Below, one piece after another: positions 1 to 11,264 of a DNA stretch of 64,000 nucleotides; the stretch's first letter is position 1; every line of letters begins with the position of its first letter. Below the pieces are notes generated by a model that was given only the letters and a program-made list of their open reading frames with translations, had not been told where the DNA came from and did no database searches. The stretch covers positions 21,542,572-21,606,571 of the forward strand of contig JALMQS010000187.1 in assembly GCA_024734495.1 (NCBI GenBank). The letters are read 5' to 3'. The translations under genes were made by a program, and so were the position numbers. This DNA is from Forficula auricularia (Eukaryota > Arthropoda > Insecta > Dermaptera > Forficulidae).

Positions 1-951
1 ATTTTGAAAAATTTTCTTGCATTGGGTCCAGTCTAGCTTCCGATTGGTCATATTTTTTTTCATAGGTATTAGACCTTTTTTGTTAGGTTTGTTCAGGCCT
101 AACTTCTTTGTTTATGAACCGATTTCGATGATTCTTTTTTTATTGGAAAGGGTGTATTTTAGGGATGGTGCCATATTAATTTGGTCAAGTTCTGATGATA
201 TGATCACTATTAATAACATCACTAAAAGAGAAAAATAAAAATAATTTTTTAAGAAAAAAATAAAACCGACTTCATAAAATTAAATGCAACAAATAAAATA
301 CACTAAAAGGTATAAAATAATTATTATCTTATTTAGTTACAACTAAACGACGAAATATTAACATGAAATTACTTTTTGAAGTCGGTACCAAACAAACTGT
401 ACCTATAAGCAAGCATATCCTCCAAACGTACTAAGTAAGATCCGTCGAGTGCGATTCATGAAAGGTATATGTTTGTCACCGACTTCAAAAAGTAATTTCA
501 TGTTAATATTTCGTCGTTTAGTTGTAACTAAATAAGATAATAATTATTTTATACCTTTTAGTGTATTTTATTTGTTGCATTTAATTTTTTGAAGTCGGTT
601 TTATTTTTTCTTAAAAATTATTTTTATTTTCCTCTTTTAGTGATGTTATTAATAGTGATCATATCTTCAGAACTTGACCAAATTAATATGGCACCATCCC
701 TAAGATACCCCTTTCCAATAAAAAAAGGAACATCGAAATCGGTTCATAAGCAAAGAAGTTAGGCCTAAACAAACCTTACAAAAAAGGTCTAATACTTATG
801 AAAAAAATATGACCAATCGAAAGGTAGACTGAACCCAATGCGAAATTTTTTTTCAAAATGGGTTCACAATTGGCGGAGATATGGGGTAACATAGACACAA
901 AAAAAAAAATTTCAGTCGAATAGAGAACCTCTTCCTTTTTGAAGTCGGTTA
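1..951. repeat. Foldback element A, copy 1 (left end cut by window)
   Basis: A long inverted repeat. The left arm (about 1-388) is the reverse complement of the right arm (about 479-950) around an approximately 90-base loop. The outer end reads GAAGTCGGTT and the inner arm ends also carry ACCGACTTCAAAAAG. Related copies lie at 37130-37345, 42140-42772, 44520-45245 and 47898-49075. The open frame at 17-238 recurs in frame in other copies (42341-42532, 44879-45061), but no known domain is visible, so I treat it as repeat sequence rather than a gene. Confidence 0.85.
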
Positions 952-1740
952 AAAATAAAAAGTTCGAGCCAAGCTTTTGATTATATATATAGATGAAAAA
1001 TATTTAATTTAAAATAAAATATGTTATTTAAAAATAATTTTTCTTAAAAATACCCTTGGGAATCTCACCTCATCCTTTTTCTATTGTATTTAAGACCCTC
1101 AGCGTATTTCAAAACGAACTAAGCCTTTTGGCTTTTGTATTCGAGCTCATTCATTCATTTCAATATTATTTATTTATTTCAAAGTTAATTATAAAGGATT
1201 ATTGAAACTATACTAACTAAAGTAACTGAAAGGAATTCATTAGCTTTTGGAATTTCTATAAAAATATATTTTAAAGATTAAAACCAAAAATTCAATTAGC
1301 CCGTAGAATTCTTTAAAGAAAACAAAATCATTTGAAAACCCATTTTTATATTGTTTTGAAATCTAGCAAATTTCAGCCTATTGAAATTATTAAAAACCTA
1401 TTTTGAGCCTAATTAAACCTGAATTTTCTATAATCTAATAATAAACTTTAAAAGTTTATTATTTTTAATTTTTTAATAGGATAATTCTCCCCAAATGACG
1501 ATTTTTACTTTATTTATTGAATTTTTACAAGACAAAAACTTTATTTTAATTTAAGTTGAAAGGTTCTTTTTGCCGAATATAATTGAGTAGCAGAAGGGGA
1601 CAATAAAATATTGTCTTCTGCTGGAAAAATAATTTTTTTAAATTCATTCATAAAGAGATATACATTGTCCTCTTCATCAATCTATTACAATTAATTCACA
1701 AGAGTTGATATATGAAAGTGCTCTTTACACGTGTATAAAA
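952..1740. other. AT-rich stretch, nothing recognised
   Basis: No open frame, RNA gene or clear inverted repeat was seen here. The sequence is homopolymer-rich and looks like ordinary intergenic DNA or old repeat. Confidence 0.5.
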
Positions 1741-1830
1741 CATCAATAAAACAGCCACGTGGGGGTCCAGGCTAGCAAAAGGCGGGCCTTGTATTTAATA
1801 AATTTATTTATAATCATGTAGGGGAGGGGG

Positions 1831-2240
1831 GGTTAGTTTTTGCTTTTTAGACTTCTGGGACCCCACTGATTATGTATACAAAATTTGGTTGAGTTTGGTC
1901 AAATGGCCAAGATTTTAATTTTTTGACCATGCACCCCCCCATTTTGGGTGGTTAGTTTTTGCATTTTTAGACTTCTGGGGGTCCACTGATTATGTATACA
2001 AAATTTGGTTGAGTTTGCTCAAACGGCCTAGATTTTTAATTTCCCCCCCCCATTTCGGGCGGTTAGTTTTTGCATTTTTAGACTTCTGGGGTCCCACTGA
2101 TTATTTATACAAAATTTGGTTGATTTTGGTCAAATGGCCTAGATATTAATTTTTTGACCCAGTACCCCCCCCCCCCATTTTGGGCGGTTAGTTTTTGCAT
2201 TTTTAGAATCTCAATGGACCAAAACTACGTGTGAAATTTG
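1831..2240. repeat. Tandem repeat, four units of about 111-125 bp
   Basis: Units start with GGTTAGTTTTTGC at 1831, 1950, 2061 and 2186. Each continues through TTAGACTTCTGGG, a CACTGATTATGTATACAAAATTT-like core and a run of C. The same core occurs in reverse orientation at about 58766-58845 and in weaker form in the foldback at 39255-39607. Confidence 0.8.
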
Positions 2241-2560
2241 GTTTCGATATTCACACTAGTTTTTGAGCTAGCTCGTCCACAAAATTTGGTAACGCACAGA
2301 CTAACTAACTAACAGACAGACAGACTAACAGACATTTTGACAAAAAAATTATTATCTCGAAAAAAAATTTTCGATGTTCACTTATTAGGACTTTTTTGTA
2401 TAGCGATATGCCATGGTTTCGCTCAATTTTTTTAATTGAAATAGTTTCAGCCATTTTTGAGATATTTCGAAAAAAAGAAGGAAAATAAACACTTTTTTCA
2501 TGCACGATTACAATACTTGATCATACCCTGTATGGTAAAGTAAAAATCGATGGACACTAG
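2219..2560. repeat. Dispersed repeat, copy also at 59095-59430
   Basis: This directly follows the tandem block. It includes an ACTAACTAACTAACAGACAG microsatellite-like run and ends CATACCCTGTATGGTAAA. A direct-orientation relative at 59095-59430 keeps the same order of blocks (ATTCACACTAG, ACAGACATTTT, ATGCACGATTACAATAC). The minus-strand frame 2305-2505 lies wholly within it and has no recognisable domain. Confidence 0.7.
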
Positions 2561-3360
2561 ACAGCAGGACGTGTCTATAGATTTTTTTCAAGGGAATTCT
2601 TCGATCTGGATCCTTATTAATTAAAGTTTTCTGTCGAAATGGTCAACTACTGGTGCCTGGTCAACTACTGCTGCCGTTACCTTAATTAAAAAAAAATCTG
2701 TTGTTAAAAATTGCATTTTGTACAATATCGCACTAATGATCAGGCACATCTCTTAGTTAAGTATTTATAAAAAATTATTAGGAAAAATAACTTAAAATAA
2801 TTATAATAAGTACTTTTAATCTAAAGTTAGTAAAAAAAGGTGAATATTTTTAATTAATAAAATAAATATTCAAATAACGTTTCAGTTTGTTTTTTATTAA
2901 AATTAAGTAATTTCAATACATAGAAAAATTGAAAACATTTGAAATAAAATATTGCAAGTATAATTTTTCAGCTTTCTTTTTGTTAATTTGTGGAATAGTC
3001 GAATTCAATTGTCCATCTGAAAAATAAGATTGGAATTAATAATATATTTTATAAAATAGAAATAGAAGAATAGGATAAGAATAACCCTATCTTTTAGTGC
3101 TAATATCTCATTTTCGGTAAAATTGAGTTAGGAAGTTTTGCACGCATGTCGTCGATATGACGAATTAGAATATATTAAAATATTAATTTAAATTATATAT
3201 TCTAATAATTTGATGTATTTCTTTTACAGATCACTTGCTGATTCAATCTCCTGCTTACTGTTCATCTTAATTAAAAAAAAAATCTTTTGAATATGATATG
3301 TATAAGTATAAATAATCGAATTATTATATTATGTATATATTGATACAATTTTGATGGCTG
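2561..3360. other. AT-rich stretch, nothing recognised
   Basis: No gene, RNA or strong repeat structure was seen. GGTCAACTACTG occurs twice near 2640-2665 as a short local duplication. Confidence 0.45.
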
Positions 3361-4011
3361 TATATGTATATAATTAAGTAATGGAGAGGATTCAGCCAAT
3401 GGGTAGCCTCTGCTGAATAAAAAACTCCCAATTATAGAAAACGTTTCGGCTTTGATTAAATAATGCCATCATCAGTTCCTAAGAGCTGAAAGGGGCGATA
3501 GAGCACACATGTAGAATTGCAATGAAATTTTTTACAAAAATATTCAAACTTGTTAATAACAAAATTATATCTTACAGTATTAGCGACACAATTAATTTTA
3601 TAAATAAATATCCGCAGGCAGAGTTGTTGTGGATTTTATCATAATATACAAAATTATATGAATTACAAAATGGTACATAAATCTTGGTGTGCTCTCACTT
3701 GATATGCGCAACGTCTCAAGTACAAATATAGCAAATTTCAATTTCATTCAATTAATAATAATAATAATTATGAGGACATTGATCTAATTAGGATCACTGA
3801 CCCCCCACACTTGTTATTAACAAGTTTGGATATTTTTGTAAAAAATTTTATTGTAATTTTACATGTGTGCTCTATCGCTTTTTTCAGCTCTTAGGAACTG
3901 ATGATGGCATTATTTAATTAAAGCCGAAACGTTTTCTATAATTGGGAGTTTTTTTGTTCAGCAGAGGCTGCCCATTGGCTGAATCCCTCTCCATTACTTA
4001 ATTATGTATAT
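3361..4011. repeat. Foldback with CTGATGA-hairpin-GAAACG module in each arm
   Basis: Arms of about 200 bp (3361-3561 and 3811-4011) are reverse complements around a 250-base loop. Each arm contains the same module: CTGATGATGGC, a short AT loop, then GCCGAAACGTTTTC (plus strand 3898-3935; minus strand 3475-3438). GGC and GCC can pair. This is one of the recurrent modules discussed in the findings. Confidence 0.85.
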
Positions 4012-4089
4012 ATTTTTGAATAATAGTATGTAAAAAAAAATAATTGAATAAATAATATTTATTAAATGAAACCCCCCCCCCTTTCATTT

Positions 4090-4268
4090 CAAAATTCCTA
4101 ATGAGATCCTTTGACAGCCCCTCCCCCACCTCTAACTCCGCCGTCCGAATGTCAGCCGAGTCCCGTTGGCGAAGCGGCGGGCGGGGAGGAACTTCTCCCC
4201 CGCTCGAGCCGCCTCTCCGCCGGGCGGCTCCGCTGGCTTTCGGCTGGCCGCTTGGAGGGGACCCTGGC
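4090..4268. promoter_or_regulatory. GC-rich island with several internal palindromes
   Basis: About 180 bases of high GC and many CpG stand out sharply in AT-rich surroundings. It holds GCGGGGAG/CTCCCCCGC (about 4181-4203), GAGCCGCC/GGCGGCTC (4206-4213 with 4223-4230) and an outer CAGCCGA/TCGGCTG pair (4153-4159 with 4240-4246). Together these could form a branched fold. Open frames on both strands here (4101-4292, 4132-4392) look like by-products of GC content and have no recognisable domain. The origin is unknown. Confidence 0.5.
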
Positions 4269-4276
4269 TATATAAG
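4269..4276 (+). promoter_or_regulatory. TATA-box-like site TATATAAG
   Basis: TATATAAG sits at the downstream edge of the GC-rich island and about 24-31 bases before the hairpin starting at 4300. That is the usual distance from a TATA box to a start site. In DNA this AT-rich the match alone is weak evidence; the position between island and hairpin is what makes it notable. Confidence 0.4.
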
Positions 4277-4299
4277 TCGTGTTTCTTGTTAGATGGATG

Positions 4300-4385
4300 G
4301 TTGGGTAAGGCGAATTGATTAATTCGCACTTTTATATTTCTTACTCTTGGATAAAAGTGCGAATTGATCATTCGCCGTACCCAAC
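4300..4385 (+). ncRNA. Candidate hairpin transcript, 35-bp stem
   Basis: The left arm 4300-4335 (GTTGGGTAAGGCGAATTG...) pairs with the right arm 4351-4385 (...CGCCGTACCCAAC) with few mismatches and a 15-base loop. Stem length and loop size resemble a small-RNA precursor or a short palindromic transposon. No transcript evidence is available. It lies just downstream of a TATA-like site. Confidence 0.4.
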
Positions 4386-4488
4386 ATACCACCCAACACG
4401 ATGCATTATTATATATATATTATAGTAAATAAGACTATAATATATATGTCATATATATTCTGTCTATCTCTTTATATATTATAGTTAT

Positions 4489-5598
4489 ACAGGGTGATTC
4501 ACGTTAGACGTTTATGGAAAACGGAACGCAGAATTTTTCTGAAAATTTAGCACCTTACATTTTCTTACCTGTTCTATCGATCTAAAATATTTTCAGCATT
4601 GCGACGTTTCGGCTTCCATCGAAAAGTCGTAGCAACTTTATTTTTTTAAATAGAACACCCCGTATATTAACACGTTTTTAAAACCCCCCTTTTATTAAAA
4701 TACTTTTTTGATAATATTGTCCTATACCTATCTCTATCGGTTTTCGAGATAAAAAATAATTTGTCTTAAATATGGTCCAAAACATGGCCCTAATTAAACT
4801 TAAATAAATTAGTGCTCTCAATTCATGAAAGGCTGATATTTTGGTGGCAGTTTAGACATATTTGGGATCATTTTGGGAGATTTTTTTGAACATCGTCAAT
4901 AAACTGTTTATAATTTACTTATAAATAGTCAACAAACTGTCATAAGATTGATATTTCCATGGTTAGTTAAAATTAAATTCATTAAAATTTAATTTTTTAC
5001 GAAAAAGCGGCTTTATTAAGAAAATGTTTTAAGTACAGAGACATGATATATCGTTTTAAAGCGTTTTTCTTCGTCTTTCAATTTATTGAGTAATATACGG
5101 GGGGAGGGGTCTCATTTGAAAAAACGAACTTTTTACATCTTTTATGAATAACTGAAATAATAGTAATCTTAGCACGCTCTGTATAATATGGAGTCGATTT
5201 TTTTTTAATTAAATCTATATAAATTACCACCAAAATATCAATTTTCCATGAATTGAGAGCACTAATTTATTTAAGTTTAATTAGGGCCATGTTTTGGGCC
5301 ATATTTAACACAATTATGTATTATCTCAAAAACCGATAGAGATAGGTATAAGACACTATTGACAAATAAGTATTTTAATAAAAGAGCGGTTCTAAAAACG
5401 TTAATATATGGGGTGTTCTATTTATGGTAAAAAAATAAAGTTGCTACGACTTTTCGACGGAAGCCGAAACGTCGCAATGCTGAAAATATTTTAGATCGAT
5501 AGAACAGGTAAGAAAATGTAAGGTGCTAAATTTTCAGAAAAATCCTTCGTTCCCTTTTCCATAAACGTCTAACGTGCCATCGACCGTGAATCACCCTA
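4489..5598. repeat. Foldback element, termini AGGGTGATTCAC
   Basis: The left arm (about 4489-4855) is inverted at about 5225-5598, with a diverged centre. The ends read AGGGTGATTCAC and GTGAATCACCCT. Each arm carries GACGTTTCGGCTTCC or its complement (4611-4625, 5460-5474), related to the recurrent GAAACGTC module. No coding remnant was seen. Confidence 0.85.
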
Positions 5599-5603
5599 TA
5601 TAT

Positions 5604-5893
5604 ACATGGTGGTCCCGAATTCATGGTACAAACTTTAATGGTAGGTACAGGACATTGTAACAATGAGTTATTGTATAGGAATGTATAGTGTAATAAGTAT
5701 ATGTAATATGTATATGTATGTATAGTGTAATAGTAATATAGTGTATAATGTATGTATAATGTATAGCCGTTATTTCCCCTGTTTACGCCTCACCGCGTCA
5801 CTTGCGACTATACATTCCTATACAATAACTCATTGTTACAATGTCCTGTACCTACAATTAACGTTTGTACCATGAATTCGGGACCACCCTGTA
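5604..5893. repeat. Foldback MITE, termini GGTGGTCCCGAATTC
   Basis: Arms 5604-5690 and 5808-5893 are near-perfect inverted copies, each with GAATTCATGGTAC and CAGGACATTGTAACAATG. The 117-base loop is rich in GTAT/ATGT repeats. It abuts the preceding foldback with no clear spacer. Confidence 0.85.
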
Positions 5894-6030
5894 TATATAT
5901 AACTATTATACACAAGAGAGATAGGAATAATAAACCTGAGGGATTCTTTTGGATTGTACCATCTATGGGGAAATTAGATAAAAAAAAAATTATATTTAAG
6001 TAAGGTTAAATATATGGTATATGGGGGGTA

Positions 6031-7298
6031 ACACCAAATCAGTTTGGAAAATTTTGATTTGCTTGATTTTTTGACATTTTTTCGTACTTTCTGAAAAGTC
6101 TTCTAGGTTAATTTTCAAACTTTATCGCTCAAGAGAACGGTTTTTTGATTTTTGCCCATATAAATTCTTGAAAAATGGACCAAATTAGACCATTTTTTTT
6201 TAATCTTTGTTTTTTGTGTACTTTTCAGGAAAAAATTTGGAAATTTTTTTCTATAAATCATATGTAAACAATTTTAAAAATTAAAAAAATATATATATAT
6301 ATATATATATATATGAATTATGAAGATCCCACGATTAAACCTGTCTTAAAAATTGTTAAATATGTAGAAGTTTGAGATAAAAAAAATTATTAAACGAATA
6401 AAAAATATACGTAGTTTCACAAAAATTACTAAAATTTTCAAACAAAAAAATTTTAATTATGTTTCCAAATTTTAAATTTAAGATTTATGAACAATAATTT
6501 AATCACAGTTTATTCTTATAATAAATTATTCAAAATTATTACTTTTTACAACAAATTACAATTAAATTTGCAAAAATAATTAAGTAACTAATTGAACAAC
6601 AACTTTTATTCAGTTTACTTGCTGAAAGAAATAATGTCAATACAAAATTTATTATTATAAAATAATAAAATCAAAAATTAAATTTTAACAATCGAGTAGA
6701 AATTTAAACAATAAATTTTATTCAAGTATTTTGTAAATTTAAAATGATTTTCTGAACGAAGAATTTTATGAAAAAAATCGGTTGTCTGTAAAGTCGGTTT
6801 ACTGACGATAGTTGAACGTGACAACGTCATAAGAAAATACCATTCCAACAGTATTTTCTTATGACGTTGTCAAGTTCATCAATTTGGAAACATCATTAAA
6901 ATTTTTGTAACTGTAGCTTTTAAAAAGCCCGCCTCAATCTTTGTCGCTCGTTCCACGCTCTCGCTTGCACTTCAAGCCTTAAATGGAACGCCTCAGAGCG
7001 AGGTAACGCCGCATGAGTCATGTTTTTTCTTGCGCGCAGTCGGCTCCATCGAATTATAAGACGTTGTCACGTCAAAAAATCGAGGGTATCAACACTTTTA
7101 ATTATTTTTTTCTGAAAAGCACAAAAAAAAAATGATCTAATTTGCTCCGTTTTTCAAGAAGTTATATGGTCAATAACCAAAAAAAAAATCGTTCTCTTGA
7201 ACGGTTTGTCGATAAAGTTTGAAAATTAACCTAGAAGCTTTTTCATAAAGTACAAAAAATCAAGCAAATCAAAAATTTCCAAACTGTCAGATTTGGTG
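6031..7298. repeat. Foldback with an inner palindrome and a GC-rich core
   Basis: The outer arms are 6031-6235 and 7110-7298. Inside, GTGACAACGTCATAAGAAAATA and its complement form a shorter inverted repeat around 6808-6876. A less AT-rich block at 6925-7075 (CTCGTTCCACGCTCTCGC, CTTGCGCGCAGTCGG) looks like another inserted repeat. An (AT)n run lies at 6288-6313. Confidence 0.75.
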
Positions 7299-7824
7299 TG
7301 GAATGTCCCATAAATAGAAGTAATTAAATATTTATTCAGTGATGATTTGAATATACTCTGGCCTAAAATCTTTAAATTTAGAATTTAAAATTTTAAGAAT
7401 TTTTGGAATATTCAATGTTAAGTGACTAATAAATGAAAGAAAAAAAATATATTTTTTTTTAATTTTCTAATATAAAAAAAAGGATTCTATGGGATTTAAA
7501 TCTGTAAGTGGACTCAAAAATAATTATATCATGTCATTATTCAGTGTGTTTCTAAATTGATGCGAAATATTTTAAAGGGTGATTTTAAAGTAAAAATTAA
7601 GGGGAGGGGGGTCTTTCATATAATTTTTTCTTCAAAACCCCTACCCCTCCCAATTACAGCCCTCAATAGTTAGGAGGAAAAAATTGTTTTTATTTAATAT
7701 ATCCACTATGGATGAATTTAGAAGAATGGAATTTGGCAGATAACTGATTCTAATAAAATGGCAGTTTTTGACGATTTTTGTAACCCCCAAATGTTATTAC
7801 AAAGGGATGAAAAAATCAACCCAT

Positions 7825-7840
7825 ATAATAGTTTGCACTT
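7825..7840 (+). repeat. Target-site duplication of LINE, left
   Basis: ATAATAGTTTGCACTT is repeated at 10548-10563, just after the (AAT)n tail of the LINE. The first bases blend with the tail, so the certain part is GTTTGCACTT. Confidence 0.75.
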
Positions 7841-8086
7841 CTAATTAAATCCAGAAAACTGGGGATGGGAGGAGAAAAAAGAAATAGAAAAGATACAAGG
7901 AGAATTCTTCAAATTAATAATGGGGGTGAAGAGAAACACACCGGACTACATATGGAGGAGAGAGATCGGAAGAATCAAGCTAAGAACATACCAGGCGAAA
8001 AGACTAGGCAACTATTTACTAAACATAATAGAAATGGAAGAAAGGGTATGCCTAAAAGAAATAGTAAGAAACATCAGTAACAAGAA
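7841..8086 (+). pseudogene. LINE 3' ORF fragment, part 1
   Basis: A plus-strand frame reads RNTPDYIWRREIGRIKLRTY and on to NISNKN at 8086. It resembles the region after the reverse transcriptase in insect LINE polyproteins. The copy is truncated at its 5' end: only the C-terminal part remains, so it cannot encode a reverse transcriptase. It continues at 9961 after an inserted element, with the reading frame intact. Confidence 0.65.
8079..8086 (+). repeat. 8-bp target-site duplication AACAAGAA, left
   Basis: The identical octamer lies at 9961-9968. The two flank the element 8087-9960, and an 8-bp duplication is characteristic of hAT transposition. Confidence 0.9.
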
Positions 8087-9960
8087 CAGTGGCGTAGCCA
8101 GAAAATTTTCATGGGTGGGGAGGGGGGGTCAATCCAGAAAGCAAAATATTTAGTGGGAATTTTTTTTTATTAAAACAAATAGTCCAGTTAAATTGTGTTT
8201 TTACCCGGAAAGTGGTAGTTGGAATTTCTTCGACCCTTTATGTTTTTGGGTGTACTGGATCTGAATCTGAGGTTTGCTAAAAAACTTGGTCACGGAACAT
8301 TGTGAAAAATGCAAAAAAGGGAAAAAACTCATTTTTTGGCGGTTTTTTGCTTATAACTCGAAAACTATCAACTTTTCGTAAATAGCCTTCCTAATCAAAA
8401 TGAAAGTTCATAAAATTTCCTATTAATTTCATTATTTAGGTTTTTCTCCGACCACGTGTTCGGGCTCAAGCGCTAGTTGAAAATTAGCGTATTTTTTCTG
8501 TTTCGACAAATCCCAAAAACTCGCACTTTTTTCAATTTTTTCCCAATTTGACAATGAAAGAGCACGTTTTCGACAAAGACCACTCTATACATTTTTAAAC
8601 TAGATTAAATTTGATACAATTCAAACAAAGTTTCATCTTAATTGGATAATGGTAACCCGTGCCGCAATGAGGTTGAATTTTTGAAAAACTGCAATTTTTT
8701 GCAAAAATCCCAGTTTTTTCTTCATAAAATGAAAACCACTCATCCTAGAAACTTGATTTCCATCTCATTCTCTAGGAAATTTTGTTGACTTGAACGTTTA
8801 CTCTTGGACCAATTTTTTGATAACACTCTTAGATTTATAGATATTTAGCATTTTCCATGACACTTTTGAGGATTCTAGATCCATATCACTGTCATGAAAA
8901 ATGCTAAATATCTATAAATCTAAGAGTTTTAACAAAAAAGTGGTCCAAGTAAACGTTCAAGTCAACAAGATTTCCTAGAGAATGAGATAGGAATCACGTT
9001 TCTAGGATGAGTGGTTTTCATTTTATGAAGGAAAAATTGCGATTTTTTGAAAAAAATGGATCATTTCCTGTCATGGAAAATGCTGGATATCTATAAATCT
9101 AAGAGTTTTAACAAAAAGTGATCCAAGTAAAGAAGTAGTATACAAGTAAACGTTCAAGTCAATAAAATTTCCTAGAGAACGAGATAGGAATCAAGTTTCT
9201 AGGATGAGTGGTTTTCATTTTATGAAGGAAAAACTGCGATTTTTTGCAAAAAATTGCAGTTTTTCAAAACTTCAACCTCATTGCGGCACGGGTTACCATT
9301 ATCCAATTAAGATGAAACTGTGTTTGAATTGTAGCAAATTTAATCTAGTTTAAAAATGTATAGAGTGGTCTTTGTCGAAAACGTGCTTCTTCATGGTCAA
9401 AATGGGAAAAAATCGAAAAAGTGCGAGTTTTTGGGATTTGCGGAAACAGAAAAAATACGCCAATTTTCAACTAGCGCTTGAGCCCGAACGGTTGGTCGGA
9501 GAAAAAACCTAAATGATGAAATTTGTAGGAAATTTTATGAACTTTCATTTTGAAAAGGAAGGTTATTTACGAAAAGTTGATAGTTTTCGAGTTATAAGCA
9601 AAAAACCGCCAAAAAATGAGATTTTTTTAACTTTTTTGCATTTTTGACAATGTTCCGTCACGAAATTTTGTTAGCAAACCTCAGATTCGGATTCAGCACA
9701 CCAAAAAACATAAAAGGATCAAGAAATCAAAACTACCCCAAAACTTTCCCGCTGAGAGGCCCTTTAGAGAACAATTTAACTGGACTAAAAAGGTCTACTT
9801 CAAGAAATTAAAAAAGAACATAATTCTTGATTAAACATATGAAATATATTTAATTACGGTTAGTTTTGCCATAAGAAACGGTTTGTCGTTGTCATTACTC
9901 ATCCCATGAGCTCCTGCTCTGTGGGGGGGTTCTGACCCCCCCCCCGTGGCTACGTCTCTG
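8087..9960. mobile_element. hAT-like non-autonomous foldback element
   Basis: It begins CAGTGGCGTAGCCA and ends TGGCTACGTCTCTG, with AACAAGAA on both sides. The interior is a very long palindrome (about 8182-8950 against 8880-9790). The inner end of the right arm is duplicated (about 8881-9060 and 9061-9250). No transposase frame remains. A related arm lies at 62540-63064. It inserted into the LINE ORF between codons without otherwise disturbing the frame. Confidence 0.85.
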
Positions 9961-10547
9961 AACAAGAATGACTCAAGATGGGGTGCCAATTTTAGAAGAA
10001 GATGGGAGGAATGGGGAGAACCAGAAATACCTACAAAAGTGATGAGCTGGGAAGCTGAGAGGACCAGAGATACTATGGAAAAAGCTATAAAGAAAGGCAT
10101 AGAACAAGAGATACAAGAGGACTGGACGAAAATAGAAAACTCTTCGTATTTTCCAATATACAAAAAAATCAAAGAAGAAATCGGAAGAGAGAATTACTTT
10201 GAGTGGAAGAATGTGAAGAGAGTGAGATAAAGATATGGACAAGAGCGAGATGTGGCAACACATATAATCTTGGGAGATTCGGAGGGAATAGTGAAGGGAG
10301 AAGAAGAAGATGAAAGAAGAAAGGAAGACACTTGGAGGGGTTGGAAGTTCAACTGAGGACTTAAGGGAACGATGGGGAGAGAAATAATGGAATTCCTGAA
10401 GAACGAAGAAATGAAATATTCGATGGAGGTCGCAAAAGAAAAGAGGAATTAGATTGTGTTAATAAAACTGTATGTATATTTGTACCAAAGCCCAAAATGG
10501 GTATGTACCTTTGTATAAATGGAATCAATAAATAATAATAATAATAA
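9961..10547 (+). pseudogene. LINE 3' ORF fragment, part 2, and tail
   Basis: The same frame resumes with NKNDSRWGANFRRRWEEW and runs through EIQEDWTKIENSSYF to a stop at 10230. This is typical of the C-terminal end of insect LINE ORF2-type proteins. A short untranslated stretch follows, ending in an (AAT)n tail at about 10529-10547, then the right target duplication at 10548-10563. Confidence 0.7.
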
Positions 10548-11264
10548 ATAATAGTTTGCACTTGATTTTTTTAACAAAAAATAACCAATCTGTGAATTTG
10601 TGGGAAAAGGGTTTGAGTATTATTTTATTTTTTTGTGATCAAACAAACAATTTTATGAGAAAAGGTCAAGACATAAAAAAGTCGCAGATTGAGTCTATCT
10701 TTTTAAATCAAGTTTTTAAATAGAAAAATGTAGACGCATTAAAAAGTTTTGATGCAAACTATTATAGGGGTTGATTTTTTCATCCCCTTGTGATAACATT
10801 TTAGGGTTACAAAAATCGTCAAAAACTGCCATTTTTTTAGCATCAGTTATCTGCCAAATTTCATTATTCTAAATTCTTCCAGAGTGGATAATGAATATAC
10901 ATATTAAATAAAAACAATTTTTCCCCCTAACTTTAGAGGGCTGTAACTTGGAAGGGAAGGGGTTTTGAACAAAAAGTTATATGAAAGACCCCCACCTTAA
11001 TTTTTGAAGAAAAATCACTGGTTAAAAATATTTCACATCAATTTAGAAATACCCTATACGGTATATCCTTGTGCCCGCAAAGCTTAGGTAATTGTCCATT
11101 GCGAACTTTCTCTCAAAAAGATTGGCCACTCCTGCCTTAAAGGAATAACTTATCCATTTTGCCATAGAAGGGATTAAAAATATAATCTTATTTTGGATTA
11201 AAATTAACTCTTATTATATATTTAACAATAAGAAAGTGAAAATTCATAATAATTTATTAGATTT

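Larger units (their letters stand above)
7550..11050. repeat. Outer foldback interrupted by a LINE
   Basis: Arms 7550-7824 and 10753-11050 are inverted copies; CAGTTTTTGACGATTTTTGTAA appears in one arm and its complement in the other. The LINE tail at 7841-10547 sits near the inner end of the left arm and is flanked by a 16-bp direct repeat. This is therefore the oldest layer of a three-deep nest. Confidence 0.8.

Noticed and set aside
4101..4392. Overlapping open frames on both strands of the GC-rich island
   Set aside because: Open frames are expected by chance in GC-rich sequence where stop codons are rare; no motif, and the palindromes explain the composition.
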